Source: Lumbricus terrestris (lineage: Eukaryota > Annelida > Clitellata > Crassiclitellata > Lumbricidae). Taken from it: DNA of 64,000 nt. Of this stretch, positions 50,634-62,150 are shown piece after piece. The translations under genes and the position numbers were made by a program. Numbering within the stretch: the first letter of the stretch is position 1; every line of letters begins with the position of its first letter. Below the pieces are notes generated by a model. The model did not search any database and was not told where the DNA came from. It saw only the letters and a list, made by a program, of their open reading frames with translations. The stretch covers positions 68,319,255 to 68,383,254 of the forward strand of contig OX457037.1 in NCBI GenBank assembly GCA_949752735.1. Reading direction: 5' to 3'.

Positions 50634-53541
50634 TTACTCCCTCCTCAAAGACGGAGTCATGGGTTGTCGATCCATTGACGACGTCATCTTCAGCACCACT
50701 CGTCCGGTCGACAGCATCGCAGAACATGAAACACAATGCCAACAATGTGTAAACAATATGTACATTTAGACAGGGTAGGCTCCCCGCCGCGGCTGGTCTC
50801 CTTCTAACCCCTCCGTCAAATCCGGGCCCAGACATTGGCTGCAAAATCCGGGCCAAGCATTGCATTAAGTTATTGCAAATGGACATCAACCAAAAAGTCA
50901 TGCATTGATATTCGTAAGTACATGAATCACCGACAAAAGCCATAACCCATGGAGATTCCTCTTTGATCGGGAGCTGCCAATCGCCGCTCTTAGTATTGAA
51001 ACAGCTGATGAAGGCTGGAATAGAAGATGTCGTGTATACTGGCACCAAGGCATCACATATGCCCCTTCCATCCGCTAATTGAAGGGGGTTTGTCCCGGGC
51101 CCCCCAGATAAACCGTCTTCAACGATGAACGATGCCCAATTGAATCTACATGTAGGGTTCAATGTCATTGTGCTGTCCAGAGTCCGTCTCAATTCTCTAC
51201 CGTCTTGTGTCTCAGTCAAGCACAACAGAGGCGGGTTTTGCTCGCCGGCATCGTCGCCGTGACATGGTAAGCTAATTCCTATGTCCAAGTTATCCTCACT
51301 ATCTCGATTTAATTTCAAACAGGATTTTAGCGCACTACCTTCGCGCTGTCCTACTGAAGTATCTACATCTGCCACACGATCATTACACAACGGTTGCTCT
51401 GTGTTCATGAACGTTGGCTTATCATCCTCACCGTTCTCATCATCATGATCATGATCATCATCACCATCCTCATCATCCTCACGTCGCTCAACTGCCTTCG
51501 TTTCGTCTGCCTTGGCATTAGCACTCATGATGATATCTTCGTCAGTAGGGGTCGCTTGTATACTATTGAGATCGTTACCTTGTCCCTCCTCTCTCTCGTC
51601 GATGGTCTGGGGTGCTAAGGTGGGAGATGCGTTAATCGCCTGCCCCTCCCCTATCTCCGCGTCTGCTTCGTTCACACTAGGTGGCAGTACCTTAGAATGC
51701 GAGGCTTCCCTGATTACCGCTGTGACGCTCGGTGTCAATATAACAGCCTCATTTAGGTCCTTTACCACTGCAAACCAGACGCGTACCCTCGGGTTTATGA
51801 CTGAAGGTGTCTTATTACAGACGGGCTTCACATCAAGTCGGATAACATTGACCAACTCCGCGTGCCCGTTCATTCCGGCTAGACGCATTTGCTTGTCGAC
51901 GGGGAGGTTCAGGTGGTCAATTAAGGACTCCCGGACACAACAAACCTCAGAACCACCATCAATTAAGGCGTTCTGAACAGATAGGTGTTCGATATCCACA
52001 TGCACGTAAGACCTTACATGAAATTCTTCTGTTTCAATTAAAGCCATGTAAGCATCTGATGTTTCCTCCCTGCTGCTTAGCTCCTCCCACGCCTTATCTG
52101 CGTCGACATCTGGCGATAAGCCGCTTGATGCAGCCGCCCTCTGGCGGTCGGGTCGAGACGTATCGCTCCGCTTGGGGGGTTGGAGTGCGCATGCATTCAC
52201 CCGCGCCAGCTTTGGCTCCTCCCTTTGGGGTTTATTACCCTCGCATTGAATTGCTCTGTGCCCGGGCAAAAGACATTTATAGCAGAGCCCCTTCCGCCGC
52301 GCATCTTCCTTCGCCCGTAGGCCTTCTGCTCTCCCCTCGCTCCTGCCTTCTGGGGTTACTGCCCTTGAGTGAGTGCTAAGACCTGACTGGTTCCCTGATC
52401 GACTGGCGCCTGACGCCGTCGGTCCAGACGACCGCAGTGGATCCCCGCTGATCGTGTGCGACGCTGTATACAGATCGACAGAGCTGGCAAGATCGTTGTG
52501 TCTTAGCCAACCGTCTGTCTCCTGTGTGAGAATGAAATCTAGGCATCCCTTAGAAATCTGCTCCTTTAATCGGTCTGCGCAAAGCAGGCTTACAAGCTCG
52601 TCAAATTCATTATCGATTTCTCGACTCCGCAAGTAATACATTAAAGTGTTATGTAACCTTGACATATAAATGGTGTATGTTTCGTCTTGAGATTTACGTA
52701 ATGTGAGAAACTTGTCCCTTAGGTGTATAGGGCTGATCTTAAATTCCCTGAGCAGGAATTTTTTCAATCCCTCGTAATCATTTAACTGTGTGTGTTCTAA
52801 GCGCGTTGCAACAGCTTTTGCTCGCTCACTTAAGTTAGCTAAGAGAAGTTTCGCCTTCACATCGTCATCAACTTCGTAGATCTTAAATAAATTGTCCATG
52901 TGATCAAAGAATGCCGGGATTTCTGCTGGATCCTGTGGAAATCTCCACAAAACACTCTTCATTAGCTCCCCGAAATGTTTCGTTCGGCTAGCTAGCGAAT
53001 GTTTAAATCTCCGATCTTCTTCTCTGAGCACCTGTTCTCTTTCCTCTCTGGCTCTCCTTTCTGTCCGTTCTGTCTCTCGAATGGCTGCCTCTCTTTCTCT
53101 AATCCGTCTTTCATCCTCTCTTGCTTTTCTTTCCTCATCCTCTCGTCTTCTCTGTCGCTCCCTCTCTTCCTCTCTTGCCCTTCTCTCTTCATCTCTGGCC
53201 CTTCTCTCCTCATCCTCTCGTCTTCTCTGGCGTTCCCGCTCTTCCTCCCTTGCCTTTCTCTCTTCCTCATACTTCCGAACTTCAAATTCAAACTTGAGTC
53301 GTTCGATGTCCTGACCTCCTCTCCATTGCAAGGACTCTAGTTCTGGTGAAGTTACCCCACCTTCCTCATAATCCTTACATTGCCTTTTGGCCACCTTGGT
53401 CGCCCATTCTTCCATTAATTGATGGCGGTCCATCGCAAAGACGATCTCGTCCTCCATGTCGTCCTTGAGTAGGTACGCTCTTAACCTCTCATCGGACATC
53501 TTCTTAATCTGCGCTTGCCTATCGGGTGTGAGACTATCCAT
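50386..53541 (-). CDS. Gag with coiled coil, zinc knuckle and degenerate retropepsin
   Basis: From the ATG at 53539-53541 (MDSLTPDRQ) the frame has 1,051 residues; a longer frame starts at 53619. Residues about 95-190 are an Arg/Glu-rich coiled coil. A Gag capsid domain follows (WRFPQDPAEIPAFFDHMDNLF, LLLANLSERAKAVA, FLLREF), then a CCHC knuckle near 418 (CYKCLLPGHRAIQC). A retropepsin-like segment near 525 reads ALIDGGSEVCCV, where the usual D-S/T-G is D-G-G, so activity is doubtful. Beyond are an acidic tract rich in Asp and His, a hydrophobic segment (VYTLLALCFMFC), and a tail encoded by the 3' LTR. It resembles Ty3/gypsy Gag-PR with pol lost. Confidence 0.8.
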   Translation of the reverse strand: MDSLTPDRQAQIKKMSDERLRAYLLKDDMEDEIVFAMDRHQLMEEWATKVAKRQCKDYEEGGVTSPELESLQWRGGQDIERLKFEFEVRKYEEERKAREEERERQRRREDEERRARDEERRAREEERERQRRREDEERKAREDERRIREREAAIRETERTERRAREEREQVLREEDRRFKHSLASRTKHFGELMKSVLWRFPQDPAEIPAFFDHMDNLFKIYEVDDDVKAKLLLANLSERAKAVATRLEHTQLNDYEGLKKFLLREFKISPIHLRDKFLTLRKSQDETYTIYMSRLHNTLMYYLRSREIDNEFDELVSLLCADRLKEQISKGCLDFILTQETDGWLRHNDLASSVDLYTASHTISGDPLRSSGPTASGASRSGNQSGLSTHSRAVTPEGRSEGRAEGLRAKEDARRKGLCYKCLLPGHRAIQCEGNKPQREEPKLARVNACALQPPKRSDTSRPDRQRAAASSGLSPDVDADKAWEELSSREETSDAYMALIETEEFHVRSYVHVDIEHLSVQNALIDGGSEVCCVRESLIDHLNLPVDKQMRLAGMNGHAELVNVIRLDVKPVCNKTPSVINPRVRVWFAVVKDLNEAVILTPSVTAVIREASHSKVLPPSVNEADAEIGEGQAINASPTLAPQTIDEREEGQGNDLNSIQATPTDEDIIMSANAKADETKAVERREDDEDGDDDHDHDDENGEDDKPTFMNTEQPLCNDRVADVDTSVGQREGSALKSCLKLNRDSEDNLDIGISLPCHGDDAGEQNPPLLCLTETQDGRELRRTLDSTMTLNPTCRFNWASFIVEDGLSGGPGTNPLQLADGRGICDALVPVYTTSSIPAFISCFNTKSGDWQLPIKEESPWVMAFVGDSCTYEYQCMTFWLMSICNNLMQCLARILQPMSGPGFDGGVRRRPAAAGSLPCLNVHIVYTLLALCFMFCDAVDRTSGAEDDVVNGSTTHDSVFEEGVMSRSQHLDARGSRSPPSAGTAPGGEEVAGFADNGREPINTSVRDTHDPHGTPFEVAAKSRRPDVVELDTDALRPPPDGAMNR

Positions 53542-53629
53542 GATAGAAGAGGATAGAGATAGAAAGCACGTAGGTACGTCAGTAAGTAGATGCAACGCAC
53601 AATGCACAAAATCCAACAAACCAATCGCT

Positions 53630-53870
53630 CAATGATGCAATGCGCGAAAGTCAAAAAAAGTCAGTCGCTGAATGATGCAATGCACCAAAGTCAAAAAGGT
53701 CAGTCGCTGAATGATGCAATGCACAAAAGCCACAAAAGTCAGTCACTGAACGATGCAATGCATAACAGCCACAAAAGTCAGTCACTGAACGATGCAATGC
53801 ATAGAAGCCACAAAAGTCAGTCACTGAACGATGCAATGCATAGAAGCCACAAAAGCCAACAACCCAGTAA
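53630..53870. repeat. 39-base tandem repeat in the leader
   Basis: About six units of CAGTCGCTGAATGATGCAAT(G) followed by CAC(A)AAAGCCACAAAAGT. The plus-strand frame with SLNDAMH repeats is a by-product of a unit divisible by three. Confidence 0.9.
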
Positions 53871-54099
53871 CTAAATGGGGCGCCAAGCAATGCACAAAAA
53901 CGAGTCAATCAATCACTCTACCGTATCAAAGCAATGCATCAATTCAAATCAATATTCAGATGATATTAGAAGAAGTGTTTTTCGCTGCAGCCAACTCTCG
54001 GCCCGTGATTGCCACTCCTCTCATGCACAGATAAAACCAGCCAACAACGTAAGAGTCCTACCCTTTTGTCTGCCGTCGGCTTGACTTCCGTCTCATGGA

Positions 54100-55150
54100 T
54101 TCCAGTTGATCCTCCCGATCCTCGGTTGATCGTCCGCTGTCCGTCCGTCCTCGCTGGCTGTCCGCAGCTTGTCCTTCCGATCCTCGGTTGACCGTCCGCT
54201 GTTCGTCCGTCCTCGTTGGCTGACTGCAACTTGGGCGTTCGATCCTCAGCGTCCTCGCTGGCTGTCCGCTGCTTGTCCTCCCGATTCGATCCTCGGTTGA
54301 CCGTCCGCTGTTCGTCCGTCCTCGTTGGCTGACTGCAACTTGGGCGTTCGATCCTCAGCGTCCTCGCTGGCTGTCCGCTGCTTGTCCTCCCGATTCGATC
54401 CTCGGTTGACCGTCCGCTGTTCGTCCGTCCTCGTTGGCTGACTGCAACTTGGGCGTTCGATCCTCAGCGTCCTCGCTGGCTGTCCGCTGCTTGTCCTCCC
54501 GATTCGATCCTCGGTTGACCGTCCGCTGTTCGTCCGTCCTCGTTGGCTGACTGCAACTTGGGCGTTCGATCCTCAGCGTCCTCGCTGGCTGTCCGCTGCT
54601 TGTCCTCCCGATTCGATCCTCGGTTGACCGTCCGCTGTTCGTCCGTCCTCGTTGGCTGACTGCAACTTGGGCGTTCGATCCTCAGCGTCCTCGCTGGCTG
54701 TCCGCTGCTTGTCCTCCCGATTCGATCCTCGGTTGACCGTCCGCTGTTCGTCCGTCCTCGTTTGCTGACTGCAACTAGGCCGTCCAATCCTCAGCGTCCT
54801 CGCTGGCTGTCCGCTGCTTGTCCTCCCGATTCGATCCTCGGTTGACCGTCCGCTGTTCGTCCGTCCTCGTTGGCTGACTGCAACTTGGGCGTTCGATCCT
54901 CAGCGTCCTCGCTGGCTGTCCGCTGCTTGTCCTCCCGATTCGATCCTCGGTTGACCGTCCGCTGTTCGTCCGTCCTCGTTGGCTGACTGCAACTTGGGCG
55001 TTCGATCCTCAGCGTCCTCGCTGGCTGTCCGCTGCTTGTCCTCCCGATTCGATCCTCGGTTGACCGTCCGCTGTTCGTCCGTCCTCGTTTGCTGACTGCA
55101 ACTAGGCCGTCCAATCCTCAGCGTCCTCGCTGGCTGTCCGCAGCTTGTTA
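54100..55150. repeat. 109-base tandem array in the leader
   Basis: About eight units contain GTTGACCGTCCGCTGTTCG, TTGGCTGACTGCAACTTGG and CAGCGTCCTCGCTGGCTGTC. Three-unit blocks of 327 bases are themselves repeated (54464-54790 and 54791-55117), including a shared variant (TTTGCTGACTGCAACTAGG), which shows block-wise amplification. Confidence 0.92.
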
Positions 55151-55237
55151 TCCCAATCCTCTGCGTTGCTTTCTCCGTCCTCGCACTGTCCACGTAAGGC
55201 TGCTGGTCGCTGACTGTACCGGCAACTCTTAGTTCAA

Positions 55238-55254
55238 TCTCGCTTCTGACACCA
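55238..55254 (-). other. Primer binding site, tRNA-Leu-like
   Basis: TGGTGTCAGAAGCGAGA on the minus strand lies four bases after the 5' LTR; it starts like the complement of animal tRNA-Leu 3' ends. Confidence 0.55.
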
Positions 55255-55258
55255 GTGA

Positions 55259-55818
55259 TGTCACGACCCTAGCCCGATCTATTGGTTCAGACTTTGGCCG
55301 TGACGTTACACAGTGCAGAGGACGTCCTTTTTAGATGATTTATTATTAAACAAAACAATAGTAGAGGTTAATCAGAATTATATACACTTGGAGGCTCCTC
55401 CGGCAATGTTAAAAGATAGTTCAGACGCCCTAAAATATCTACGTTGAACTTCAGTTGCTTCTTGCTGTTCGATATTAAGTCCAATGCGTCTGCCGGGCCT
55501 CTCCCCGTTAATGGCCTACATCGTCTTATATATGACGCCGGCTGCCTTTGATGGCCCTGGGCAGCCGGCGCTAACGGTTCATCGCCCCGTCGGGTGGCGG
55601 CCTCAAAGCGTCCGTGTCCAATTCGACCACATCTGGTCGTCGGCTCTTCGCCGCCACTTCAAAAGGCGTCCCGTGGGGGTCGTGTGTGTCCCTCACGGAG
55701 GTGTTGATGGGCTCTCGCCCGTTGTCGGCGAACCCAGCGACCTCCTCGCCTCCCGGTGCTGTGCCTGCCGACGGTGGGCTCCGCGACCCCCTCGCATCTA
55801 GATGCTGTGACCGTGACA
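55259..55818 (-). repeat. 5' LTR of the gag-protease element
   Basis: 560 bp, matching 50074-50633; followed on the plus strand by the duplication CTGCC. Confidence 0.92.
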
Positions 55819-55823
55819 CTGCC

Positions 55824-57060
55824 GGTGTCACGAAGTAGAGTATCCCCTAACAATTGCATCCCTCTGGATGAAAGAAGTTGAGGCAGCCACTTCCGGTTCT
55901 GTGTACTTTTGGAAATCAACTTTAGTTTGCTTTGTGTTAAACATTGCCACTAACAAATGTGTTTATTCTTACTTGTAAACTCTGTTTGCGTTGATCTTAG
56001 AACACTTAGAACACTTAAGAACATTTAGAGACACTAACTAAATTCGAGTTACCTCGCTTTGAACATTGCTTAGGACATTTGAAACAATTAACGTCACTTA
56101 AAATATTGATTACAGCATAAATTTATTAATAATACGCATTTTAAAATAATTATACGATGAAGGATATATAGGATTTTTATTATACCATACACGGTATATT
56201 CCATCCGGAGGAATTGACTGTGGGGGACAGAATATTCCGCGACACAGGAATTATTTTGCCTGATTATATTTAAATGTGGCGAAAAACAAGAGAGAGCATG
56301 TTAGCATGTCAGTTCCATCGAATTCTCATAAAGCTAACAGTCGGTAGGCCTATTATTGTGTTGAGAGCTCCCAGACAACCAGGGTTTTTAACGGAATTTT
56401 TATAATTAGCCTATAATATGCACAACCTCTTCTTTTCCTTCCCGTAGGCTACTCCATGGTAAATAATTCCCAATCCGAAGACAATGATCTTTTAAACTAT
56501 ATTAACTGCACACAAGTGCTTCTACAGCTGCACAAATCCATTTAGATTTTGACCTGCACATTTGCCAAAAACTGGACGCTAAAAAACCCTGCTGCCACCC
56601 GATTAAAAATTAGACAAACTAGGCTGCTGTTACTAGGTGACTTAAGTGACCAAAAGTATCGACGGGTCCACTCTCGTCCAGGCACTTGCAGTCGCGACTT
56701 CAAAGCTCAGTAGGCCTATAAACCATCGCACTACATTTTGATGCAGAGTAAAAAATTTGACTCACCTGTGATTTAAAAGCTACTTCACTTTCAAGCAGTC
56801 CATTATTGATTGCATTGCAATACGAGGATAAGACAGTGTTGTTTCTCATGACGCCGAAGATATCGCTTATAAAGGGTTACGTAAATTAATTTATTAAATA
56901 GCCTATATATGCACACACCCACAATAGGGTCCCACATGTACACGTACACATGGGCGCCGACTCTGCGAGGCCCGTGAGTGCTCAGCACCACCAGAAATTG
57001 TCCATGCGAGGCCCGCCTATGAATGCGCACCACCAGAAATCAGTCAACAAGATGTTCTTT
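55824..57060. other. No recognised gene
   Basis: AT-rich intergenic DNA. A small direct repeat (TGCGAGGCCCG...CACCACCAGAAAT) occurs twice at 56965-57045. Nothing else is seen. Confidence 0.5.
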
Positions 57061-57064
57061 TATT

Positions 57065-58310
57065 ATATTACTAGCTGGGGTACCCGGCGTTGCCCGGGAA
57101 ATTTAGGATACAACCCGCTCCCGGCCGCAACCACACCACACTCCACCGCATCACACCCCCACCCCACAACACCCCACCACACTCCGACCTCCACCGGCAC
57201 GCCACCCGTGAAATTTGGGTTTTCGGAATTCCCCCATCCTCCATACCCCACACCCCCGCCCAACTTCTCCCCAACCCCAACCCCCACTCACCCCAGCTCC
57301 CCACACACCCCAACCCCCACACTCCCACCCCCTCCCCACCTACCCCGCCCTCCACTCCACCCCTCCCCACCTCACTCCCCCTCACCCCCACCCCACCCCA
57401 TTACCCCACTCCCCACCCACCAACCCACCCACACAACCCAACCCCAGCCACCCGCCACCCCCGACCACACCACACTACACTCCGGCCTCCACCACCCATA
57501 AAAATTGTGTATTCGGAAAATTCCCCCCACCACCATCCCCACCTCATCCCACCCCATCCCACCCCACCCACCACACCACACTCCGACTTCGACAGGTACG
57601 CCACTCGTGAAATTAGGGTTTTCGGAAAAATTCCCCCCACTCTCAATCTCCCGAACCCCACACCCCTCCTCACCTTCTCCCCAACCCCACCACCCACTCC
57701 ACCCCCGCTCCCCACCCCTCCCACCACCATCCCCCACCCCACCCCATCCGACCCCACCCACCACACCACACTCTGACCTTGGCCTGTACGCCACCTGTGA
57801 AATTTCGGTTTTCGGGAAAATTTTCTCCCCACCGCCCCCACGCCCACCCCCACCACACCCATGCCCCACCCGGCCCCTGCGGGCCGAGGTGTGGGCTGAG
57901 TAGAGGCGAGGCGGTCCCCGTGAAAATGTGTCTAACTGTGAAACTATGGCAAGGGAATGGAAATTTATAGCAAAAATTAGGGCTTTCGCAACCCCCACCG
58001 TGGCCCCCATGGTGGCAGAGATTCGCCAACCACTCCACCGGGTGGCTCTGATGACCCTCTGTCGAGGTACAAAGTTTCAGAAAAATTGCGAAAAAAGTGG
58101 GAAAAAATTTGGGGGTTTCGCCCCCCACCCTGGCCCCCATGGTGGTAGAGAATCGCCAATCCCTCGTTGGGGTGTCTCATGCCGAGACCTACACAGTAGT
58201 GAAGGTTTGGAGTGAAAAGCTCAAAAACTGTGGAAATGCATCCCGGTCAAACAGACAGAATCTTCTCTTTATTTATATAGATTTCTCTGTTGGCATTGCT
58301 TATCTATAAA
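57065..58310 (+). repeat. Dispersed repeat starting CCCGGCGTTGCCCGGG, with C-rich minisatellite
   Basis: It starts ACTAGCTGGGGTACCCGGCGTTGCCCGGG, a terminus I have seen in many invertebrate genomes. It contains several ~190-base units of C-rich DNA, each with CCACACTCCGACCT and GTGAAATT(T)GGGTTTTCGG. Two ~130-base units with CCCCATGGTGG(C/T)AGAGA(T/A)TCGCCAA follow. It ends with GGTCAAACAGACAGAATCTTC and TTTATATAGAT. No protein domain is encoded; the Pro-rich frames are artefacts. The class is not known to me. Confidence 0.6.
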
Positions 58311-59480
58311 AATCATTGCGTCTTATGTATATTTTCTTTTATCTCAGTTAGTCTTCCTTACTAATACTCCAGTTTTAAACTTTTACTCCGTCCGGTAGTC
58401 TGAACTCCATACGAATACGCGAAAAACCTCGAAATCCTGCTCATTCGATCCGCTTCAGTTTTTATACGGACGAAGGCGACGACTTAAATGACTGTTTCTT
58501 TATGTTGTAGGGCCTACATCCTATAGGCTATAGCCTATAATGATCATCACTGCGCGAGAATCACCTCCCGGCATCAAAAAAGCTGGATATTGTTTTGTCT
58601 GTGTTAATTAACAAATCAACCGTGACTAAATTGTCTGTGAAAACTATTTGAAAAACTATCTTCCACAATGTTAATATTAGCTCACTAAACAGTGGTTAAT
58701 GTAACAGAATTTTTTTATTTCTTGTGCAAAATTTGAGCCCGTTGAGTCTTGACCTACTTAGGAGAGAGTGCTACCAGATGCCCATGCTAACGAAGATTGT
58801 GCTTTTCTTCTGTGTGGATTCCAAGAGAAGTAGGGCTACATGTTGACCCAAAGAGTGATCAAATTTTTTAAGCAATTGTGAAAAACATTTCTTGAAGCCT
58901 TAAATCATATATTTAGACAATGAAATAATGGGTAATTTTGACGAGATAACAGCTTAAAATTTCACTATTTCATGTTGTGTGGAAATTATTTTAAACAACG
59001 GCAGGGATGATTTTCAAGTCTTAGGCTAAACCATAAAATGACAGCCTAAGATGCTACCATCTCAGTGTGGCAAGAAAAAAATCGAAAATGTTTAGGAGCG
59101 CTTCCACTCTCCAATCCCCTTCGGCCCTTCCTTTACCGGTTATCGTCCTTTGACCGCGAGTTCGTCCCTTAGAACCATGAACAAGTCTCCGCCTATTAAC
59201 AGAGGTTATTTCAATAACTCTCCTTTGAAAAAAGGCTCAAAAAAATTTATTCGCGATCACGCGCGGCTTTCTTTCACATTCGTTTGGGTACTCACACTCT
59301 TCGGGTCAACTCGGCGCCTATGCACGCACACGCGCACACACACGCTTATGCACTAACGCACAATTTTTTTTATTTTTTTTTATTTTTGGATAGATAGATA
59401 CTTTATTGCACGTTCAACTCAGGTTACATAATCATGAGTGATTTAGTACAGTAGGCTACAATGCAATTAGGTGCCAGCAA
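58311..59480. other. Intergenic; a possible LINE tail
   Basis: No gene recognised. At 59387-59450 GATAGATAGATACTTTATTGCACG looks like the reversed 3' end of a LINE. The rest shows nothing. Confidence 0.45.
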
Positions 59481-59483
59481 AAG

Positions 59484-59965
59484 CTAATAGCTTATACAGG
59501 GTGGCGCAAAATAAACCGGACTATTAGTTTTTGCAATCGCATCGCTTGAATAATTGATAGTGTCCTCGCTGGTTTCGTCCCAGCATGCGGTCAGAACTTC
59601 TTTCAAATGTTCAATATCTCGAATTCTCTGCCTGTAGACAAGCTGCTGAAGCATTCCCCAGATGGAATAGTCTACGGGATTCAAGTCCGGACTGTTCGGT
59701 GGCCAATTTTCTGGTTCATTAAAGTCTGGAACGTGAGCAGTGAGAAAAGCAACTGTTTTTCGTGAACGATGAGCAGGTGCTCCATCCTGCTGGAAAGTGA
59801 AATTGTGACCAGAGTGAGCTATAATGTCTGGCAATAATCCTTGATGTAGGACGACGTCACAGTAATAGGAACTGTTAACTTTTGCTCCTCGACGAGTCCT
59901 CGTTCAACGAAAACTAATGACGATTTCCCCAGCTGCGACACGGCAACCGAAACCATGATGCTCTG
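59484..59965 (-). pseudogene. Broken mariner-type transposase fragment
   Basis: The minus-strand frame 59484-59834 has FQQDGAPAHRSRKT (second catalytic Asp) and WPPNSPDLNPVDYSIWGML (third catalytic Asp region). Upstream, in another frame, KSSLVFVERG and GAKVNSSYYCDVVLHQGLLPDII show a frameshift near 59900. The left end CAGGGTGGCGCAAAATAAACC at 59498 resembles a mariner terminus. The start of the protein is missing, so it is a dead, truncated copy. A ~26-base piece of it (GCTTGTCTACAGGCAGAGAATTC) is repeated inverted at 59991-60013. Confidence 0.75.
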
Positions 59966-60242
59966 TGAGAAGTGCTTCCGACCTTCTGCAGCTTGTCTAC
60001 AGGCAGAGAATTCGAGATTCGAAATCGAAAGCCCGATGCTGGCTTAATGAGGTTCGTCACCGAGGTACGGTACACAATGTTACACCGTACAAGACAAGAT
60101 AACAATATGCATTTAAACATGCTATATGAACGACTACATGTCTCTATGGCCTAACGAGTTCTTCAGTTTCTGCAAAAACAACATTTAAATATTGCCTCGA
60201 CTCCAAGCAAAAACACAAACTATAAAGGCCTGTTTAACATGA

Positions 60243-61794
60243 TTATTCAACTTTGAAAATAAAAATCATTCCACCATCTTGTGACTTGTTGTCTGCCACA
60301 AACAGTCGACCATTTGACTCATCCAGAAGAATCCTCGATGGACATTGTAAGCCGTGTTTGCTTTCCGTTGAGAAAATTTCTCTCTTAAGTTTCAAATCTG
60401 AATCCAACAACAAAACGCGACCGTTCTCTCTATCAGTAACCATCACGAATCCATTTCCATCGATTAACAAATAGCCAGGACGAACCACCTCTTCCATGGT
60501 ACACCCATCAAATAACTTTTCAAGTTTTCCATTTCCATCGACTTCACACACTCTACACACCGTATGTCGATCACCGCCATGACTGACCACGAAATGACCA
60601 TTGGTCAGTTTAATTGCATGCCACGGATGACGAATACCAGCAATTGATAGATCTATTTGACGGATCAACTGTCCATCTGGTGAATATTCATTTAACTTAT
60701 GTTTATTAAAAACAGTCAAAATTACACTTGATTGCTCCGTAACAGATAAACCCCATCCATATTCATCTTTGATTGGCCATTTGCTTATTAATTTTCCACT
60801 GGGATCAACTCTCAAGATTTCAGACGACTGAACGAAGCCTTTGTAAACGGAGATGTACAGACAATTAAATCTGTTGCAGGATACAATGTACATTGGATCA
60901 ATTAGCTCCTTCAAATTCCATCGAAGACTTAAACTTAATTTAATTAAATCGTAAACTTCAACTTCCGAACTCTCTCCACTCCTCAAAACAAACAATTCTT
61001 TGTATAAAATTGTCATTCCACGGATCGATTTTTTCTCTTCTTTTGAATCGCTTATTTTGATCGTCGCAACTAAAACTGGATCAGATTTGTATTCGATTCG
61101 AAATTTATCTGAAACAATGCGCATCAAGTCTTTGTATCTTTGCGAAACAGCGCTTAGTTCAAAATGAGAAGAATTTCTTCGCCCTACGTCTTGAACTATT
61201 GAGACTCATTACAATTAGCCTAGCGTCTACTCATTAATTTTGGTATCGGCTGAGCCAAAGAGCTATGCAAATTGTCTCATTATTATCATCAAAGGCAAGC
61301 AGGCTCAGACAGCATGCCAAGAAAAATTAAACAAAAGAGGACGGGACAGCGATAGATGGAAAGGATAGAGAACCAGCAATATGGAGGCACTGGTATACTT
61401 ATGGAGTTAGGCACAACAACAATGCAGAGTGAAGAACAGTGAGAGATGCGTTTCACAATTAGTGTAAACATTTGCTACCAATTATTGCTAAATTGAGGTT
61501 AATAAGAATCGAATCTACAGTCTCATCCATTGCAGCAAAACGTGTCTAAATGAATGCCAGAAACGAGTGAAACGTTGATGCAAACTTTACACACAAAATT
61601 TAATTATTAAATAGTCTATAGGACTATGAATATACATTCAGTGCATGTAGTTAATTTTAAGCTTTCCCAAGAATGTCTAAAACCTAACTTTATTATTAAG
61701 ATCACCGAACTACCTCCGTCTTTCCCTATCCAGGTCAGCTTCTGAATGATGTTTTCAAACGAAGGTCTGCCGTCTTTATCTTTGTCCAAACAGT
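60243..61794 (-). CDS. 3' part of a second kinase-NHL gene
   Basis: Two exons correspond to the last two of the 26-36 kb gene. Exon 61714-61794 (81 bases; DCLDKDKDGRPSFENIIQKL, then TWIGKDG; three residues shorter than exon 4) has donor GTAGTT and acceptor GTTTAG. Exon 60243-61108 (NHL propeller; starts after TTGTTTCAG with DKFRIEYKSDPVLVATIK) is open to the stop. Introns also align (AGAGAACCAGCAATA...TGGAG block). Kinase exons 1-3 are not seen to the right before the window end, where a hAT lies, so the gene may continue outside or be truncated. Protein divergence suggests an older duplication. Confidence 0.7.
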
Positions 61795-62150
61795 CTAAAC
61801 ATTTCAAAAATTGATTATCAACTAGACTCCCCATGCAAAAGAAACATACCTACCCTTGGAAAGAGAGTTCTGTATCATAAATATTTTGTGAAGATTTCTT
61901 TTATAACCTGTGTTAAAGTAGGCCCACCTTTAGCTAATTATGCGTCAAATCAGATGATGGAATTTACAAAGTATTAGCAAAAGAGGTCAAGTTCTAGAAA
62001 TAAATTTTTTCTCATTATTGTGTTAAATCAAGCTGGTCTGAATATAACTCGAACATGTTTAGAACTTAGAAAAATGATAGAGTGTAGTAAAACAAACCCA
62101 AATCGAGAATGGCAGTCAGAACAAAGAACAACTTAGCTACGCTAATGAAC

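Larger units (their letters stand above)
50074..55818 (-). mobile_element. Gag-protease LTR retrotransposon without reverse transcriptase
   Basis: Two 560-bp LTRs (50074-50633 and 55259-55818) with TGTCACGACC...GACCGTGACA ends are flanked by the 5-bp duplication CTGCC. Minus orientation: 5' LTR, primer site, 1.7-kb repeat-filled leader, one large frame (53541-50386), 3' LTR. No reverse transcriptase, RNase H or integrase is present. The LTRs look identical where I compared them, so the insertion is recent and must have used enzymes from another element. Confidence 0.9.

Noticed and set aside
53590..53874. Plus-strand repeat protein with SLNDAMH units
   Set aside because: By-product of a 39-base repeat in a retrotransposon leader, on the antisense strand of the element.
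54464..55193. Arg/Gln/Thr-rich repeat proteins of 97-107 residues
   Set aside because: The 109-base unit is open by chance; the identical frames reflect block duplication in a non-coding leader.
57090..58010. Pro- and Gly-rich frames
   Set aside because: Low-complexity C-rich minisatellite read in all frames.
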